This document shows, piece after piece, positions 10,147-18,162 of a stretch of 64,000 bases of DNA; the first letter of the stretch is position 1; each line of letters begins with the position of its first letter. This DNA comes from Lachnospiraceae bacterium. GTDB lineage: Bacteria; Bacillota; Clostridia; Lachnospirales; Lachnospiraceae. The stretch covers positions 42,047 to 106,046 of the forward strand of contig CAJTCH010000012.1 in NCBI GenBank assembly GCA_910574715.1, read 5' to 3'. The notes under the pieces were generated by a model that was not told the origin of the DNA, ran no database searches, and saw nothing but the letters and a program-made list of their open reading frames with translations. Made by a program: the position numbers and the translations under genes.

Positions 10147-12117
10147 ATGAAGCGTTTATGTCTTTATCTTGTTTTTGACAAAGAAGGGATCGTAGACAAA
10201 TATATAGGGCAGATGCTTGGAGAGCTTAAAAGCTGTGTACAGCATTTGGTTGTTATTTGCAACATGACAGAGATATTTTCCGGCATAGAAATTATAGAAG
10301 AACATGCAGATACAATAATTTTTCGGGAAAATACCGGTTTTGATGCAGGTGGATTTAAAGAGGCATTATGTAGATTTATTGGATGGGATACCGTCTTACA
10401 ATATGATGAATTAGTACTGGTAAACGATTCTATGTTTGGGCCCTTTAGACCGATGAAGGATATATTTGCAGAGATGGATGAACGTTCTGTAGATTTTTGG
10501 GGATTAGCAGGACAGGGTGCTCGCGAAGGAATAGACATACGTTGTTTTCCTCAATACATACAATCTTATTTTATAGTTATTCGTTCTGATATGCTGCATG
10601 ATGCCGAGTTTAAAAAATATTGGGAGAATATACCTTTTTATCATGAATTCTGGGATGTAGTAATCTGGCATGAGGAGAGATTTACTTCATATTTTAATAG
10701 TTTGGGATATACCTGCGAAGTTCTGGCAGATATGGAAGTAAATGATTCAAAGATTAATCTGGCAAATAATTATTCACAATATGCAGCGATATCCTATGAA
10801 TTAATAAAAAAGAGAAATTTCCCATTTTTGAAAAAACAGCAGATAGCCTACAATACTTTATCTAGCCAGACTCAGGAGAATCTGTTTCAAGCAATTCAGT
10901 ACATAGATAAAGAAACGGATTATGATGTGAATCTTATATGGGATAACATTATCCGAACTTTGAATATGACGGATTTGCAAAGAAGTCTTCATCTTCAGTA
11001 TATCATCGCTTCCGAAAAACAACGGCAGGTTGAAAATGATAAATTGGTTATGAAGAAAAGAATAGCGATTATAATCCGTGCAGCATATAGAGAAGCAGCA
11101 GCGTATGTCGGGGATTATCTGAACAGATTAAAACAGGCTTCAAATCGTTTTCTTCTGGTAGTATCAGAAAATGAGGATGTCATAAAGGCTTATCAGGAGC
11201 AGGGAATCTGCGGAAGAACGCTTGCCAAAGGTCGGAACTATGATTTGATGGAAGTATCAGATTATGATTTTGTATGTGTCTTACATGATACGGATGTAAC
11301 GTCAGAAGTCAGACCAAGTTGTACCGGAAAGTCTTATTTTTATTGTATTTGGGAGAATCTTCTTAAGGATGAAGATCATGTGCAGGGAATTTTGGAAATG
11401 TTTGAAAAAGAGGAAAGGTTAGGTTTTCTTGCGTCTCCACAGCCGAATTTTGCGGATTATTTTGGAGAGTTGGGCTGTGGGTGGAATGGGAACTATGAAA
11501 GTGTTGAAAGAATTGTGAAAGAACTGCAGTTAAAATGCCCGTTATCCGATGAATTGCCGCCTTTTAGAGTAACGTCGGATTTCTGGATCAGAGGAAATAT
11601 TTTGAGGCAGCTTGAGAGGGTAAAAATAGAAGATTGCCAGTATATGCCATATCTCTGGAGTTATCTGGTACAGGATAAGGGTTACTATTCCGGGATTGTA
11701 GAAAGCCCGGATTATGCGGCCATGGATGAAGTGAACTTATCGTACTATTTAAAGGAGATAGCAGGCTGTATCAGAAACACATATGGTGATTTTCAGGATT
11801 TTCAGGGGATGAAAGAGAAGATTCTGTCAGGAGTATTGAAGGAATTTTGCAGTAAATATACCAGAATATTAATATACGGAGCAGGATATTATGCGAGAAG
11901 ATATAAAGATATGCTGTTAAATGTTGAAGCATGTATCGTATCAGACGGGCAGAAGAAGGCTGATTATTTTGAAGGTATTCCAATAAAATACCTGTCAGAG
12001 ATCAATGATCCGAAACAATGCGGAGTGGTCTTGTGTCTTAATAAAAAAAATCAGAAGCAAGTGTTGCCCGTTTTAAAGAAATATAGAATGCAGAACTACT
12101 TTTGCATACCGGAATAG
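10147..12117 (+). CDS. RgpF-like (rhamnan synthesis F) protein, copy B, with C-terminal Rossmann-like module
   Basis: The protein has 656 residues and the same three-part layout as copy A: an RgpF N-half (ENTGFDAGGFKEAL, DSMFGPF), an RgpF C-half (VLHDTDVTSEVRPSC, PQPNFADYFGE, TSDFWIRGN) and the shared module at 574-656 (IYGAGYYARR, CIVSDGQ). Some stretches are almost identical to copy A at the nucleotide level, for example around 11279-11325 versus 9297-9343. Others, such as residues 120-160, have clearly diverged. That pattern fits duplication followed by specialisation, or local gene conversion. The two copies may act on different acceptors (inference). Confidence 0.85.
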   Translation: MKRLCLYLVFDKEGIVDKYIGQMLGELKSCVQHLVVICNMTEIFSGIEIIEEHADTIIFRENTGFDAGGFKEALCRFIGWDTVLQYDELVLVNDSMFGPFRPMKDIFAEMDERSVDFWGLAGQGAREGIDIRCFPQYIQSYFIVIRSDMLHDAEFKKYWENIPFYHEFWDVVIWHEERFTSYFNSLGYTCEVLADMEVNDSKINLANNYSQYAAISYELIKKRNFPFLKKQQIAYNTLSSQTQENLFQAIQYIDKETDYDVNLIWDNIIRTLNMTDLQRSLHLQYIIASEKQRQVENDKLVMKKRIAIIIRAAYREAAAYVGDYLNRLKQASNRFLLVVSENEDVIKAYQEQGICGRTLAKGRNYDLMEVSDYDFVCVLHDTDVTSEVRPSCTGKSYFYCIWENLLKDEDHVQGILEMFEKEERLGFLASPQPNFADYFGELGCGWNGNYESVERIVKELQLKCPLSDELPPFRVTSDFWIRGNILRQLERVKIEDCQYMPYLWSYLVQDKGYYSGIVESPDYAAMDEVNLSYYLKEIAGCIRNTYGDFQDFQGMKEKILSGVLKEFCSKYTRILIYGAGYYARRYKDMLLNVEACIVSDGQKKADYFEGIPIKYLSEINDPKQCGVVLCLNKKNQKQVLPVLKKYRMQNYFCIPE

Positions 12118-12129
12118 GAGAGACGGCAA

Positions 12130-13833
12130 ATGAAATATATTATATACGGAGTGAACAGGGTTGCAAAGGATTTCTTATATATATATGATCAGTTGGAAAT
12201 TCTGTATTTTGCAGAGGACAGACAGACGCCGAAGGAATTTCTTGGACATCAGATTAAAGGATTAGAAGAAGCCTTAGAGGATGATTCTTATGACAAGATC
12301 ATCATCTGTGACTTTGACAAAATAGACAAGGAAAAAAGACTTCAGGAAAAGGGATTACGGAGAAACCAGGATTATCTCTATGAAGAGGATTTTTTTGAAA
12401 GCCTGGATGAATTCCATATCCCATCTGGCCGTAAGCTGGCGGTATGGGGGACAGGACAGGTCGCGTTATCTTTTGACCAGTGGCGCCGTACAGCCTTAGA
12501 ATACAAGGTTGACGTGCATATCGATAATAACCGGACAAAGAAGGAGTTCCAGGGCGTTCCGGTTCTGTCTCCGGACCATATATCCGATTGGAAGGAATAC
12601 TTCATTATCATTGCAGTGGTAAAAGACAGAGAGATTAAAGCCCAGCTTGACGCGATGGGGCTGATACAGGGGGAAGATTATGTCAATTACCAGAAGATCA
12701 TAGGACAGCCTTCCCGTATGCTGAGGCAGACGATATTTGACAGGTCCTTTTATGAGTTAGACTGCCGGACAATGCTGAACCATCTGGAGATCCTGAATGG
12801 AGGGAATACCAGATGCTGCTGTACGACCTTCGTGAGCCAGGACTTGGACAATATCTTGGAAAAGAATGTACAGGAGGTATGGAATTCCAGCCTGCACAAG
12901 ATCATGTGTCTGTCAACAGAGAACCGGACATATACGTTCTGCGATAAAAGCATGTGCCCTCTGTTCGTAGCAAATAAAGATAAAGGTATAGACGGCAGAA
13001 CAGGAGCAGAAGAGCAGGCATATACACAGATGTCTCCATACCCGGAGGTATTAGCGCTGGGATACGATCCTTCCTGCAATCTTTCATGCAGTACCTGCCG
13101 CAGGGAAGTGCACTTTGCAAAGGGACAGGAGCTTGTGCTGGTCAACCGGGTTGCAGAACAGGTAAAAGAAGAGTATCTGCCTCACTGCAAATTCCTGATC
13201 ATGGCAGGGGACGGGGAAGTATTTGCAAGCCCCTCCTATCGTGCGGTATACGAATCCGGCCAGTGCGATCCAAAGTATATACGTCTGTTGTCTAACGGGA
13301 CGCTGTTTACGCCAAAGAACTGGGAGTGTTTCATTGCAGGAAAGACCGGGAAGATCATGCTGACCGTCTCTGTAGATGCCGCCACGAAGCAGACCTATGA
13401 ACGGATCCGAAGAAACGGCAGCTTTGACATACTAAAGGAGAACATGGAGTTTGCAGCAGAGCTAAGAAAGCGCAGAAAACTCAGCTATTTCCGCATGAAC
13501 TTCGTAGTGCAGAAAGAAAATTACCAGGAAATGATACCTTTTGTACAGTGGGGGGAAGAACTGGGGGTAGATGAGATATTCTTCACCAAGATACTGAACT
13601 GGGGAACCTATACGCCGGAGGAATTCTCGGGGATCAGCATGATGGAGCCGGACGGGATCACGCCGAAGCCGGAATTGAAGAAGGTGCTTGCGCATCCGGT
13701 GATGCAGAGCAGGATCGCAGACCTGGGGACGATACAGTATGCCCATAAAGCAGACGAGATCAATGTGGTGGAAAATTATTATATGTGGGAACTGGAGAAG
13801 CGTGGAGGGAGGCTGTTTACAGAAAGCCTATGA
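12130..13833 (+). CDS. Radical SAM protein with Cys-rich SPASM-like segment before the core and tandem N-terminal Rossmann-like modules
   Basis: The protein has 567 residues. Residues 1-85 and 100-190 look like two copies of the shared module (IIYGVNRVAK; LAVWGTGQVA with HIDNNRTKKEFQGVPVLSP). Residues 229-231, 260, 271 and 276 are cysteines in a SPASM-like segment containing QDLDNILEKNVQEVWNS. The radical SAM cluster motif CxxxCxxC is C316, C320, C323, and the core continues to about residue 530. SPASM segments normally follow the core; here one precedes it. The enzyme should bind one 4Fe-4S cluster for SAM cleavage and probably an auxiliary cluster. The substrate is unknown. The gene starts 12 bp after the RgpF pair, and the GC content rises within it. 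Confidence 0.8.
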   Translation: MKYIIYGVNRVAKDFLYIYDQLEILYFAEDRQTPKEFLGHQIKGLEEALEDDSYDKIIICDFDKIDKEKRLQEKGLRRNQDYLYEEDFFESLDEFHIPSGRKLAVWGTGQVALSFDQWRRTALEYKVDVHIDNNRTKKEFQGVPVLSPDHISDWKEYFIIIAVVKDREIKAQLDAMGLIQGEDYVNYQKIIGQPSRMLRQTIFDRSFYELDCRTMLNHLEILNGGNTRCCCTTFVSQDLDNILEKNVQEVWNSSLHKIMCLSTENRTYTFCDKSMCPLFVANKDKGIDGRTGAEEQAYTQMSPYPEVLALGYDPSCNLSCSTCRREVHFAKGQELVLVNRVAEQVKEEYLPHCKFLIMAGDGEVFASPSYRAVYESGQCDPKYIRLLSNGTLFTPKNWECFIAGKTGKIMLTVSVDAATKQTYERIRRNGSFDILKENMEFAAELRKRRKLSYFRMNFVVQKENYQEMIPFVQWGEELGVDEIFFTKILNWGTYTPEEFSGISMMEPDGITPKPELKKVLAHPVMQSRIADLGTIQYAHKADEINVVENYYMWELEKRGGRLFTESL

Positions 13834-15263
13834 AAAAGATTCTGATCTATAACTGGGTTCCTTTTGATGAGACGGAGAATAAAGGAGGGGGAGTATCCGT
13901 ATATACCAAGAACCTGATCCGGCATCTGATCCGCCGGGATGACCTGGAAGTTTACTTTTTAAGTTCAGGAAGGGCATACGATATCCGGCAAAAGGGGACT
14001 TTTATTGAGCCTTCGGAAAATATATTCGGAGATAAATGCCGTAGTTTTCAGATCGTCAATTCTCCTGTGCTGTCTTCGGCGAGGTTAAGCTTTACGTCTC
14101 TTTGGAGGGAAAATGAAGACGTTATCTTGAAACAGGTCGTCAGACAGTTTTTTCTGGAAGAAGGGGGATTTGATATCGTACATTTTCAGAATCTGGAAGG
14201 CCTGTCTCTGGGCGTGCTTGCGTTGAAGGAGGAGTTCCCTGGTACAAGGTTCATCTATTCCCTGCATAATTACTATCCGTTTTGCCCCGGCGTCACACTG
14301 TGGAAGGCTGATTCACATAATTGCAGGGAGAAAAGATGCGGGGAGGGCTGTATAGGCTGTATGCCGGGAGATGTACATAGATGGAAAGTGATCTTAAACC
14401 AGTGGATAAATTACAGGAAACAGCGGGGGGAGCAGGTCAGTCCGGCCTGGGGGCTGGTACAGCGTATGGCAGAGAAGGCATGTGCTGTATGGGACAGCCG
14501 AAGGGGCGGGAAGATCTCGGTAAAGAAAAGGAAGAGACTGATCAAAGCGCTCAGAAGGTTCCGGGAAGGAAATGTGACATATCTGAACCGATATATGGAT
14601 CTGATCCTTGCCGTTTCCCAAAGGACGGCAGAGATAGCAGTCTGTCATGGGCAGGAGAGAGAAAAAGTGATTGTAAGTTATATCGGAACGGAGGCGGCCG
14701 AAAACCAGAAGTGCGCCAGCGCTTATCCGTCTGATGGAAACATACTGCGTATCTGTTATCTTGGATATATGAGAAAGGAAAAAGGATTTCATTTTTTGAT
14801 AGAAGCGTTAGAAAAAATGCCGGAGCAGACCGCAGAGAGGATAGATCTGACACTTGCGGCCAAGATAACAGACCAGACAATGAAAAAGCGCATCGCAGGT
14901 TTGAGGAAAAGGCTCGCAGGGGTTACGGTCTATGACGGTTATACACATGACAGACTGCCTCAGATACTGGAGAATGTTCAGCTTGGGATCATTCCGCCCT
15001 TGTGGGAAGATAATCTGCCCCAGGTAGCGATCGAGATGAGAGCGCAGGGGATCCCATTGCTTGCCAGTGATGCGGGAGGCGCAAAGGAGCTTACTTTATC
15101 AAAAGAGTTTGTGTTTGCCGCGGGGGATGTGGATGACTTTATCAGCAGACTTTCGGCGCTGGCGGAGTGTCCGGACAAGCTGGCGGATTACTGGAACGGC
15201 GCACCGAAGCTGACCACGATGGAAGCGCATATAAGGGAACTGGCGGTATATTATGAGGGATAA
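13830..15263 (+). CDS. GT4-family glycosyltransferase (GT-B fold)
   Basis: The protein has 477 residues. KGGGVSVYTKNLIRHL near residue 20 is the glycine-rich loop of GT4 enzymes, FDIVHFQNLEGLSLG and SLHNYYPFCPG follow, and the C-terminal half holds LRICYLGYMRKEKGFHFLIEAL and the donor-binding region IIPPLWEDNLPQVAIEMRAQGIP split across residues 385-410. A cysteine cluster (CREKRCGEGCIGC) near residue 165 recurs in GT4 enzymes of polysaccharide loci. ATG 13830 overlaps the upstream stop by 4 bp, so it is preferred to the in-frame start at 13785. It lacks the shared Rossmann-like module. The donor sugar is unknown. Confidence 0.85.
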   Translation: MKKILIYNWVPFDETENKGGGVSVYTKNLIRHLIRRDDLEVYFLSSGRAYDIRQKGTFIEPSENIFGDKCRSFQIVNSPVLSSARLSFTSLWRENEDVILKQVVRQFFLEEGGFDIVHFQNLEGLSLGVLALKEEFPGTRFIYSLHNYYPFCPGVTLWKADSHNCREKRCGEGCIGCMPGDVHRWKVILNQWINYRKQRGEQVSPAWGLVQRMAEKACAVWDSRRGGKISVKKRKRLIKALRRFREGNVTYLNRYMDLILAVSQRTAEIAVCHGQEREKVIVSYIGTEAAENQKCASAYPSDGNILRICYLGYMRKEKGFHFLIEALEKMPEQTAERIDLTLAAKITDQTMKKRIAGLRKRLAGVTVYDGYTHDRLPQILENVQLGIIPPLWEDNLPQVAIEMRAQGIPLLASDAGGAKELTLSKEFVFAAGDVDDFISRLSALAECPDKLADYWNGAPKLTTMEAHIRELAVYYEG

Positions 15264-16485
15264 GGATAGAAATAGGAATAGTGATAGGATGGAAGAATTA
15301 ATAAGCATAGTGGTCCCCGTGTATAACGTGGAGAAGTATCTTGGCAAATGTCTGGACAGTATACTGGGACAAACATACCGGAATCTTGAGATCATAGTGG
15401 TAGATGACGGATCAACGGATCATTCCGGGAGCATATGTGATGAATATGGAAAGAAGGATCCCCGCGTTGTCGTGATACACCAGGACAATCAAGGGGTATC
15501 GGCTGCGAGAACGTCGGGTATCGGAAAGGCCCGCGGGCAATATGTGGGATTTGTCGACGGGGACGACTGGATAGCGGAAGGGATGTATCAGGATCTGTAC
15601 CAGACCATGAAGAGCCAAAATGCAGAGGCAGCGATCTGTCAGAAGAATATATATGACGATACCACAGGAGGCTGTTATGCCGAGAGCGCAGTGATAGAGG
15701 AAGGGCGGTATGCTGACTGCAGGCATCCGGATATCCGGCATCATTTGTTTGATCAGATCGGGGCAGAGGCCGGGATCAGCCTGAACCTTTATGACAAGCT
15801 GTTTGTAAGGAAGCTGGTACTTGAGAATTATGAAAAGGTTGACCGGCGGCTGCGTTATTTTGAAGATATAACATTGGCATTGTTCTGTATGCTTGAGGCA
15901 GACGGGATTGTGATCAGGGACCAGGCGTATTATTATTACCGGCAGAGAAAAGGATCTGCCTGTCACAGTACGGATCAGTCGTATTTAGAGCAGTTAAATA
16001 TCTTCTATCGTCTGATATATCCAAAAGTGTCAGGATTTTCAGAAGAATTATTGGAACGCCTGGATCTTTTCTTTGCGGACCGTGCACTGTACGGGCTGAA
16101 CCATATGATGGGACTGGGATTAAGGAAGGAGATCCCTTATTATGTGCCCCCCTTCGAACAGATTGGGGACAGTGATAGAGTCGTTCTTTATGGAGCAGGT
16201 GAGGTGGGAAAATCTTTTCACCGCTTTTTTGAACTGACGCGCCACGGACAGGCAGTGCTGTGGGCGGACAGGCAGTATAGAAAATACCAGGAGGAAGGGC
16301 TTAAGGTCGAAAATCCTGAGAGGCTTAAGACGGAGCCCTTTGACAAATTGATCATAGCAGTGAAGTTCAGGAATCATGCAGAGGGGATAAAAAGTGCATT
16401 GCTTAAGATGGGGATCGCGCCTGAAAAGATCATATGGGAAGAGCCGGAAACTTTGGTCAGCGGAAGAAAGCGGAAGGCAGAATAA
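15253..16485 (+). CDS. GT2-family glycosyltransferase with C-terminal Rossmann-like module
   Basis: The protein has 410 residues. A classic GT2 domain (ISIVVPVYNVEKYLGKCLDS, VDDGSTDHS, GQYVGFVDGDDW) fills the first 230 residues. The C-terminal 100 residues, from about 309, are the shared module (VVLYGAGEVGKSF, LWADRQYRKYQEEG). The first ATG at 15253 overlaps the upstream gene by 11 bp. A second ATG at 15289 gives MEELISIVVP, the more usual GT2 start, and either could be used. It probably acts in the same glycan pathway as its neighbours, with unknown sugar specificity. Confidence 0.85.
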   Translation: MRDKDRNRNSDRMEELISIVVPVYNVEKYLGKCLDSILGQTYRNLEIIVVDDGSTDHSGSICDEYGKKDPRVVVIHQDNQGVSAARTSGIGKARGQYVGFVDGDDWIAEGMYQDLYQTMKSQNAEAAICQKNIYDDTTGGCYAESAVIEEGRYADCRHPDIRHHLFDQIGAEAGISLNLYDKLFVRKLVLENYEKVDRRLRYFEDITLALFCMLEADGIVIRDQAYYYYRQRKGSACHSTDQSYLEQLNIFYRLIYPKVSGFSEELLERLDLFFADRALYGLNHMMGLGLRKEIPYYVPPFEQIGDSDRVVLYGAGEVGKSFHRFFELTRHGQAVLWADRQYRKYQEEGLKVENPERLKTEPFDKLIIAVKFRNHAEGIKSALLKMGIAPEKIIWEEPETLVSGRKRKAE

Positions 16486-16569
16486 AAGAAGATTTGATTA
16501 GTGGCAGAAAGAAGAAAGTGGAAGAGAAGAGTTGTTCAGCGGAAGAAAAAAGAAAGCGAAGGGAAAAGA

Positions 16570-17070
16570 ATGAAAGAAGATGTTATAAAGTATGGAAAAA
16601 ATGTTTTATATCCGGCGGTCATGGGCGTATTGGCGGCAGCTTTTATATGGAAGAAAAAGAAGGACAGAGAGAAGGACGGATCGTTAACAGCTGAAAATAA
16701 CAAACTCTCGGACAATTACCAGCTGCTGAACCATTGGCTGGAGCTGAAAAATGAGGGAAAAAGCCTGAGCAGTTATTTTGAGATGATGGGCTACAGGAAG
16801 ATCGCGGTCTACGGGATGGCAGAGCTTGCCAACCGGCTCATGGAAGAATTAGAGGGAAGCGGGATTGAGATCGTGTATGGCATCGACCGGGATGCGGGCT
16901 GTTCTATTTCCCGGATCGCAGACGTATATTCCCCGAAGGAAGACAGGCTCCCCGGAGCCGATGCCGTCATCGTGACGCCGTATTATGCATTTGAAGGAAT
17001 CAAGAAGGATCTGACAGGGAAAGTGGACTGCCCTGTGATCTCAATAGAGGAAGTGGTTTGGAGTGTGTGA
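16570..17070 (+). CDS. Membrane-anchored stand-alone Rossmann-like module
   Basis: The protein has 166 residues. Residues 12-25 form a single hydrophobic helix (VLYPAVMGVLAAAF) followed by a positive stretch (KKKKDREKDG), which predicts one membrane segment with a cytoplasmic C-terminal part. Residues 75-166 are the shared cluster module (IAVYGMAELAN, IVYGIDRDAG, ADAVIVTPYYA) with no enzyme domain attached. I chose ATG 16570, which has AAGGG in front, over an in-frame GTG at 16501. No function is known. A scaffold or anchor role for module-bearing neighbours is inference. Confidence 0.6.
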   Translation: MKEDVIKYGKNVLYPAVMGVLAAAFIWKKKKDREKDGSLTAENNKLSDNYQLLNHWLELKNEGKSLSSYFEMMGYRKIAVYGMAELANRLMEELEGSGIEIVYGIDRDAGCSISRIADVYSPKEDRLPGADAVIVTPYYAFEGIKKDLTGKVDCPVISIEEVVWSV

Positions 17071-17074
17071 AGAT

Positions 17075-18148
17075 ATGAAGCTGATCTCATTTTATTTACC
17101 CCAGTTTCATGAGATCCCAGAGAATAACGACGCGTGGGGGAAGGGGTTTACCGAGTGGACCAATGTAGTAAAGAGTAAACCGCTGTATCCGGGGCATTAT
17201 CAGCCCAGAGTCCCGTTGCATGATAATTATTATAATTTACTGGATGAGGGTGTAATGGACTGGCAGATGGACCTGGCGAGGAGATCTGGTATCTATGGAT
17301 TCTGCTTTTACCATTACTGGTTTAATGGCAGGCTGGTATTGGAGAAGCCCGCAGAGAATCTGCTTAAGAGAGGAACTCCTGATTTTCATTATTGTTTTGC
17401 ATGGGCAAATGAACCGTGGACGAAGACCTGGCACGGTGCAGGCGGAGATAAGGAGATCTTGATCCCGCAGACCTATGGGAGGGAAGAGGAGTGGGACAGG
17501 CATTATGATTATTTTTCAGCCTTTTTCCATGATGAGCGGTATATAAAAGAAGAGAACTGTCCTATGCTTCTTATATACAGGCTGCGGAATATCCCGCATT
17601 TTAATGATATGATCCGGCATTGGAATATGCGGGTAAGACGGGAAGGCTTTGACGGTGTGTTTATCATTTCCATGAACGTATGCCGGGAGCATGTGGCAAA
17701 GAGCATATGGGTAAATGGTTCTGTTGATTTTGAACCGAACAAGACAAAATCAGAGATGCTAAAGAGCAGTACATCCATGGAATATAAGGAGGACGGGGCA
17801 CGTTTCTTGAACCGGTTTGCAGTAAGATCGATCCAGTATGATGCGGTAAACCGGAAGATGCTTAATACGGAGCACGGCAGGAATGAATTCCGTACTGTAT
17901 TTGTTGATTATGATGACTCGCCCAGGCGCGGCGCCAGAGCAGTCGTAACGAGAGGCGCTTCGCCACGGAAATTTAGAAAGTATCTTGAAAAAACCATTCA
18001 GAAAAGCCAGGAAGAAGGGAATGGCTATGTGTTTTTAAATGCATGGAATGAATGGGGGGAGGGAAACTATCTGGAGCCGGATCAGAAATATGGGCATACC
18101 TGTCTGGAAATGGTCAAAGCATGTATGGGCTCAGGAAAATACCATTAA
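17075..18148 (+). CDS. WbsX-type glycan-modifying protein (Glyco_tran_WbsX / GH99-like)
   Basis: The protein has 357 residues, typical for the WbsX family found in O-antigen and cell-wall polysaccharide loci. Characteristic blocks are LISFYLPQFHEIPEN at the start, GFTEWTNV, PLYPGHYQPR, GIYGFCFYHYWFNG, FAWANEPWTKTW, and NAWNEWGEGNYLEPD at the end. The family has been described both as a glycosyltransferase and as related to GH99 endo-mannosidases, so the reaction is open. ATG 17075 gives the usual family start. A GTG at 17063 overlapping the upstream gene is also possible. It has no shared Rossmann-like module. Confidence 0.85.
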   Translation: MKLISFYLPQFHEIPENNDAWGKGFTEWTNVVKSKPLYPGHYQPRVPLHDNYYNLLDEGVMDWQMDLARRSGIYGFCFYHYWFNGRLVLEKPAENLLKRGTPDFHYCFAWANEPWTKTWHGAGGDKEILIPQTYGREEEWDRHYDYFSAFFHDERYIKEENCPMLLIYRLRNIPHFNDMIRHWNMRVRREGFDGVFIISMNVCREHVAKSIWVNGSVDFEPNKTKSEMLKSSTSMEYKEDGARFLNRFAVRSIQYDAVNRKMLNTEHGRNEFRTVFVDYDDSPRRGARAVVTRGASPRKFRKYLEKTIQKSQEEGNGYVFLNAWNEWGEGNYLEPDQKYGHTCLEMVKACMGSGKYH

Positions 18149-18162
18149 GGGGAGATTGGGAT

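Larger units (their letters stand above)
8183..12117 (+). repeat. Tandem gene duplication, two units of about 1.96 kb
   Basis: Units 8183-10135 and 10147-12117 encode full-length paralogues in direct orientation. Conserved blocks lie throughout, including the middle linker (ISYELIKKRNFPFLKKQQ in both) and the C-terminal module. The second unit ends with the same TTTTGCATACCGGAATAGGAG block as the first, so the repeat boundary falls at the ribosome binding site of the following gene. Confidence 0.85.
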
